From contig VZSF01010402.1 of assembly GCA_013398295.1 (NCBI GenBank), forward strand, positions 209,839-273,838: 64,000 nucleotides of DNA, given 5' to 3'. Shown in pieces: positions 60,090-64,000 of the stretch (positions are counted from its first letter, which is position 1; the number at the start of each line of letters is the position of its first letter). The translations under genes were made by a program, and so were the position numbers. The DNA is from Chionis minor (Eukaryota; Chordata; Aves; Charadriiformes; Chionididae). The notes beneath the pieces are model-generated. The model saw nothing but the letters and a program-made list of their open reading frames with translations, was not told the origin of the DNA and did no database searches.

Positions 60090-62749
60090 TGATAATTTTA
60101 CTGCATAGTAATATTACAGGAGTGTTTCAAGCTGAATATTTGTCAATGTGTGTCAAAAAGAGAACCTGAACTTTCTACGAGGAAAAGCTAGAATTTTTAA
60201 GTAGAGGATTCATCTGAAATTGTGAGGTTCAAGGTAAACGTTGAATGGGTTTTATTATCTATGCAAATAGATAAGTATATATTGTTATTGCTAACAACTT
60301 ATAGAGTAAGCAAGAGGACTGTTGAGTGTTTTCATGCTCAGAGTCTTCTGTGAGATTTTTTGCCCCACTGAAAACAGTGGAGCCAGAATCTCTCTTTATT
60401 TCTACCGATATTGTTCTCTCCTACTCCCTGTGAGAGACTTACTACATTTCTCTCATGGGGGTTAGGACTACTAAAAATTATGACACAGCATGTTTTTTAC
60501 CCTGAAAAGATACTTGCAATAGGAAGATGTTGCCAGCAACATTTAGTTCAGTTGGATTCGGATATCAAGTTTTATTTTAAAGTGTCTATTCAACAACATA
60601 GAGGTGCTGCATAGAACACATACCAGATAGGACATCCAGTCTAGTTGTGACCAGCACTAAGAGTTCAAGGGAACAAGACACTAACACTGAGAGATCACAG
60701 TATCCACATCCAGACATCTCAGTTTCACTTCCAGTTTGGATGGGTAACAAATACCAACAACAGCTTTTCATAGACAATTAGATTTCTCCTTATTTTAGCC
60801 AATTAGCGGTCATTATCCTGGTCAGTATGACCTGCTGGATCCTTCCCCAAATGCATTAAAGGATGTAAACCTGACAATAGTTCATTTGCCAGACTCACCT
60901 AAACTAGTAGAGAGGACAGATTTGGTCTAGAGCTTTCAGGTAAGCCTCCCACACAATGATTATCTTTTCTCTGCTTGAATTGGCAAGATGTAACAGAATC
61001 ATCTAATGAATTAGAGCTGTGCAGGTGTAGTCAAGGTCTCATTTTATCTCTTAAATACTGTTGGGTAGGCTTCACCTGTGGCAAAGTTTGAGGTTTGTCA
61101 AAATAACAGAGTTTAGACTAGTGTCTTCCCCTTTGCCACTACCTTCAGCAATATTTTGAACAGATAGAGAAGATGAGAGCTAGACAGTGAGTGTCAAATC
61201 ACAGCTTATCTCAGACTGCAGAAAATTCGATGAAAGGTGTTTTAGGACTTTTTAAAATGTAATCAGCATGTTGACAACTTCTAATGAAGGGATCAGTAGA
61301 CACACACACAAAAAAAACCCTACATCACTACTGAATTGTTTTCTGTGAGTAAAATAGCGTGGAAGGAGTAGAACTCATTTCATTGATGCACTGCATTATT
61401 TTCCTTAAAACAATAGGGAAATTTGTGTTAGTTTCCTGTGCAGACTGAGAAATTTCTTTAACTCTTGTCAATGATAGTTAACAAGGTCAACATATACTTT
61501 ATCCTAGTATATACGAAATATGTATTCCTCTAACTTATCTGTGTGGTTTCATATTTGATTAGGTCTACAGGGGCAAAGAATGCATTATTGGGTGTCGCCA
61601 TCTACAACTTTGCATATACACTTTTAACACTTCTAATCAAATGCTTTTGTTTTGTTGTGACGTGGAAAATTTCTATGGGCCAGGGAAGTTTATTAATGTC
61701 CATGCATTAAACCATTTTTTGATGAATGCACAGTAAATGACTTTGACAAAAAATAAGAATGCTTGTGTGGGGTCTGGAGCAAAGGGTAACAATATATTAA
61801 GTAGAAACAAAAAAGTTGCTTGTCAAACAGTAAACAAAGAACTTTGACAGAAACAAGACTGAGTGAATTCCAGCTGTGCTGAACTTCTGTATGTGCATAC
61901 TTGTTTATACACATAATCCATTTACACCAGAAACATGTTCATTTCCTTTGATGAAAATTTATTAATACTTCGCCTATCTCTGGATAGGAAGTTAATATAT
62001 AGATTGAAATGTTGCAACAGATCTTCTTTGATGAACTCTTGTCTTCTGATACCAGTTTTAACAGCAACTTAACCATCTTCCCTATTATATATATAACACT
62101 CCAGGTAATCAAATGTCATTTACACCATTTGTCATTAGTAACATAAAACCATAACAATCATATTCTCTCGTGCATATTCTCTTCATGCATCAGTCTCGAA
62201 ACAGGTATTGTCTTTTCCTCATCATCAGTTCTGACACATCATAACATTTCCAAAGTTTGTTAAAACATTTAACAATTGAAGCAGCAAAGAAGTAAATAAA
62301 AATATATTATTATTATTCGTAAGATAATTGTGCATAATTTTCTTTTAGCATCGATCTCTTTATTCCTCTAGTTACTTATTGCTGTGACAGTTACTGACAC
62401 ATGACCTGACAGAAATGGAATTTTCTAGACAGCATGACTGAGCAGTTGAAAACTCAGCAGTTACTGAACTGAGTGTTTCTTCTCCAAAATAAAGCCATGG
62501 GGGTAATAGTCATTATCCCTGTCAAGATCCAGCCCAAACAGTTTACATAAACAGCACATTATTCGTGCATAAACCTGCAATCTCAGATACCAGTTTAAGT
62601 AAAAGCATTGTGTTAACCTTTGAGCTAATGAATTGTCCCTTGTCACAACTTCGCCACTTATTTTTAGGTAATACAGACATCTCATTGAAGTTTCTTTATA
62701 ACATTTTACAAACTTTTTTTTTAAATCTCTACTAGTTAGTTTTCAAGTT
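60090..62749. other. Unique DNA with one exon-like segment
   Basis: No repeat recognised. 60799-60939 is an exon-like open segment listed separately. The rest is AT-rich with short unsupported frames. Confidence 0.5.
60799..60939 (+). other. Exon-like open segment, unknown protein
   Basis: The segment is bounded by a good acceptor ('tttctccttattttag', AG at 60797-60798) and a strong donor ('ttcag|gtaagc', GT at 60940-60941). It is 141 bases, 47 codons. The frame starting at 60799 is open for 43 codons, then TAG at 60928-60930. The other two frames close early. The translation has balanced, protein-like composition, beginning PISGHYPGQYDLLDPSPNAL. I do not recognise the family. It could be an alternative terminal exon, a decayed exon or chance; a stop just before the donor is odd for an internal exon. 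Confidence 0.25.
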
Positions 62750-63593
62750 ATTCAGAAGTGAGGTGCTGAATTCTGGGAATTGGTGCAGAGGACCAGAGAT
62801 AGGGTTATTCCTGCACAGGCTGTTTCTTAATCAGATTTATTTGGAAAATCAAACAGTATCTTGGGCTTTTGTATATTGCTTATCTATTAGGACGCTTCAG
62901 ATAGCCTGAGAAACCAATAAATGTTGGTGACTTGTAGTTGTGTGACTAACCAGCCCCTACAATGGAAGAAGGTTTGGAGCACATAGGCACAGGTGATGTA
63001 CTTTTGAAGATCAAGGAGGAACGTAGGCAGTGACCACAGCTGCTGTTAAGAAAGCTGAACATACCACAACAGAAAGGGGACTGGAAGATGGGATTTGTTT
63101 TAGATAAATAGCTGTATAAGCGGAGTGGATCACCTGGCTATATCAGATGAGTTAATGAACTGGTTGTGTAAACAACCTTCCCTAAACTAATTTTAACAAA
63201 AAAAAGAAACTGTGAATGTCTTTCCGAGCCAGCCAGACTAGCATTGGGGAAATGCATACATCACTCAGCCCAGCACGGAATATAAAACCCAAGCAATCAA
63301 CAAAATGAACTTTGAAGACAGCAATGGGTTTCAGCTGGCTTCAACCAATTTATTCCCTCCAGGTGACTGAGGACACCCAGTATCATGACGGTGAACTTAT
63401 TTTAGACTGGTAATGGGAATTGGGTTTGTATTGTGGTCCAACTGCAAATTGTGCTTGTGCAGTGATTTTAGTACATTGCTGCGTCACTCTGATAAATCAA
63501 AACCTTGTGTAATGTCAAATAAGTTAAAAAAAGTAAACTTGGTGCTAAGACATTAAACTCTCCTTGTGTACAATATCTAAAAAAAAAAAAAAA
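62750..63593 (+). mobile_element. Possible LTR-like block, unconfirmed
   Basis: The composition and word use differ from the flanks. A TATAAAA-type box lies at about 63280 ('ggaatataaaaccc'), followed by a leader-like segment, a ...TGTACA end near 63572 and a run of 15 A bases at 63579-63593. I could not define TG/CA edges with a target-site duplication, and no retroviral coding sequence is visible. It may instead be a retroposed transcript ending in poly-A. Confidence 0.3.
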
Positions 63594-63782
63594 GACTGTT
63601 CAAGAGCATTGGAGAGTGACAAGTTGTTAAGAAATTTTTGCTCTGAAAATTGTTGAACTAAATACTGCTGCGTATATTCATAATGTGATGTCACAATTTT
63701 GACAGACCAGGGATGATAGTTGATTTTTAAAACTAATGAGACTAGTGGAATGACTCATACTTATGTTAATCATCTTACAAAG

Positions 63783-64000
63783 TCATAGAATAGTTCAGAT
63801 TGGAAGGGACCTTTAAAAGACACCTTGTCTAACCCCCCTGCAATGAATGCAATGAGCAGGGACGTCTTCAACTAGATCATTTTGTTCAGAGTCCCATACA
63901 ACCTGACCTTGAATGTTTCCAGGAATGGGGCATCTACCACCTCTCTGGTGCAACCAGTTCCAACAGTTCCAGAGTTTCACCACCCTCATTTTAAAAAAAA
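63783..64000 (-). mobile_element. CR1 LINE 3' tail, cut by the window end
   Basis: The plus strand reads 'tcatagaatagttcagattgg', 'aagggacctttaaaag', 'tgagcagggacgtcttcaac', 'gaatgtttccaggaatgggg' and 'catctaccacctctctgg', the reverse complement of a CR1 3' end. It continues to the last base of the window, so the true 5' extent is unknown. Confidence 0.9.

Noticed and set aside
63579..63593. Poly-A tail proving a processed pseudogene
   Set aside because: The A run alone is not enough; no spliced gene similarity or flanking target-site duplication was found.

Overview
The window looks like AT-rich vertebrate nuclear DNA, most likely from a bird. The main reason is its interspersed repeats. 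CR1-type LINE fragments occur on both strands, several with the typical 3' end (ggaagggacct..., reverse-strand view) and terminal ATTCTATG-like repeats. There are also TG...CA endogenous-retrovirus LTRs whose sequence I recognise as avian-type. I find no intact protein-coding gene, rRNA, tRNA or CRISPR array, and no bacterial-style operon. The longest open frames fall in simple repeats or transposon remnants, so the window is probably a gene desert or the inside of one or more very large introns.

Layout: 1-4314 is AT-rich unique DNA. 4315-5450 holds two sense CR1 fragments in scrambled order. 5451-10820 is mostly unique, with a CTCF-like motif, an exon-like island, and the source of a 165-bp duplication (8631-8795). 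10821-11745 is a reverse-oriented solo LTR. 13140-15787 is a nested stack: a CR1 ORF2 remnant is split by an LTR (14019-15207), and that LTR carries the second copy of the 165-bp segment. 15788-24938 is a long AT-rich unique stretch. 24939-25671 is a probable LTR with a TATA box and one ambiguous base. 26132-26648 and about 32229-32400 are CR1 3' tails. 32401-38431 has two GC-richer islands and a 37-bp tandem duplication. 38432-39087 is a solo LTR with a perfect 5-bp target-site duplication and its own internal repeats. 42466-42692 is a long pyrimidine tract. 51700-52165 is a CAGCTG-rich island. 53459-53808 is a CR1 3' portion. 55454-56019 is a second avian-type LTR. 57953-58306 is a decamer satellite joined to a CR1 tail. 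59819-60089 is a CR1 3' end. 60799-60939 is an exon-like open segment. 62750-63593 is a possible further LTR. 63783-64000 is a CR1 tail cut by the window end.

The elements do not form a working system; they record successive insertions. The best-supported history is CR1 first, then an LTR inserted into it with a GGTGG/GGTGA duplication, then a copy of a unique sequence from 5.6 kb upstream placed inside that LTR. I found no convincing undescribed biological system. The items most worth checking are the templated-looking duplication, the 60.8-kb exon-like segment, the CR1-seeded decamer array and the CAGCTG cluster. Family names rest on remembered consensus features, not on a database search.
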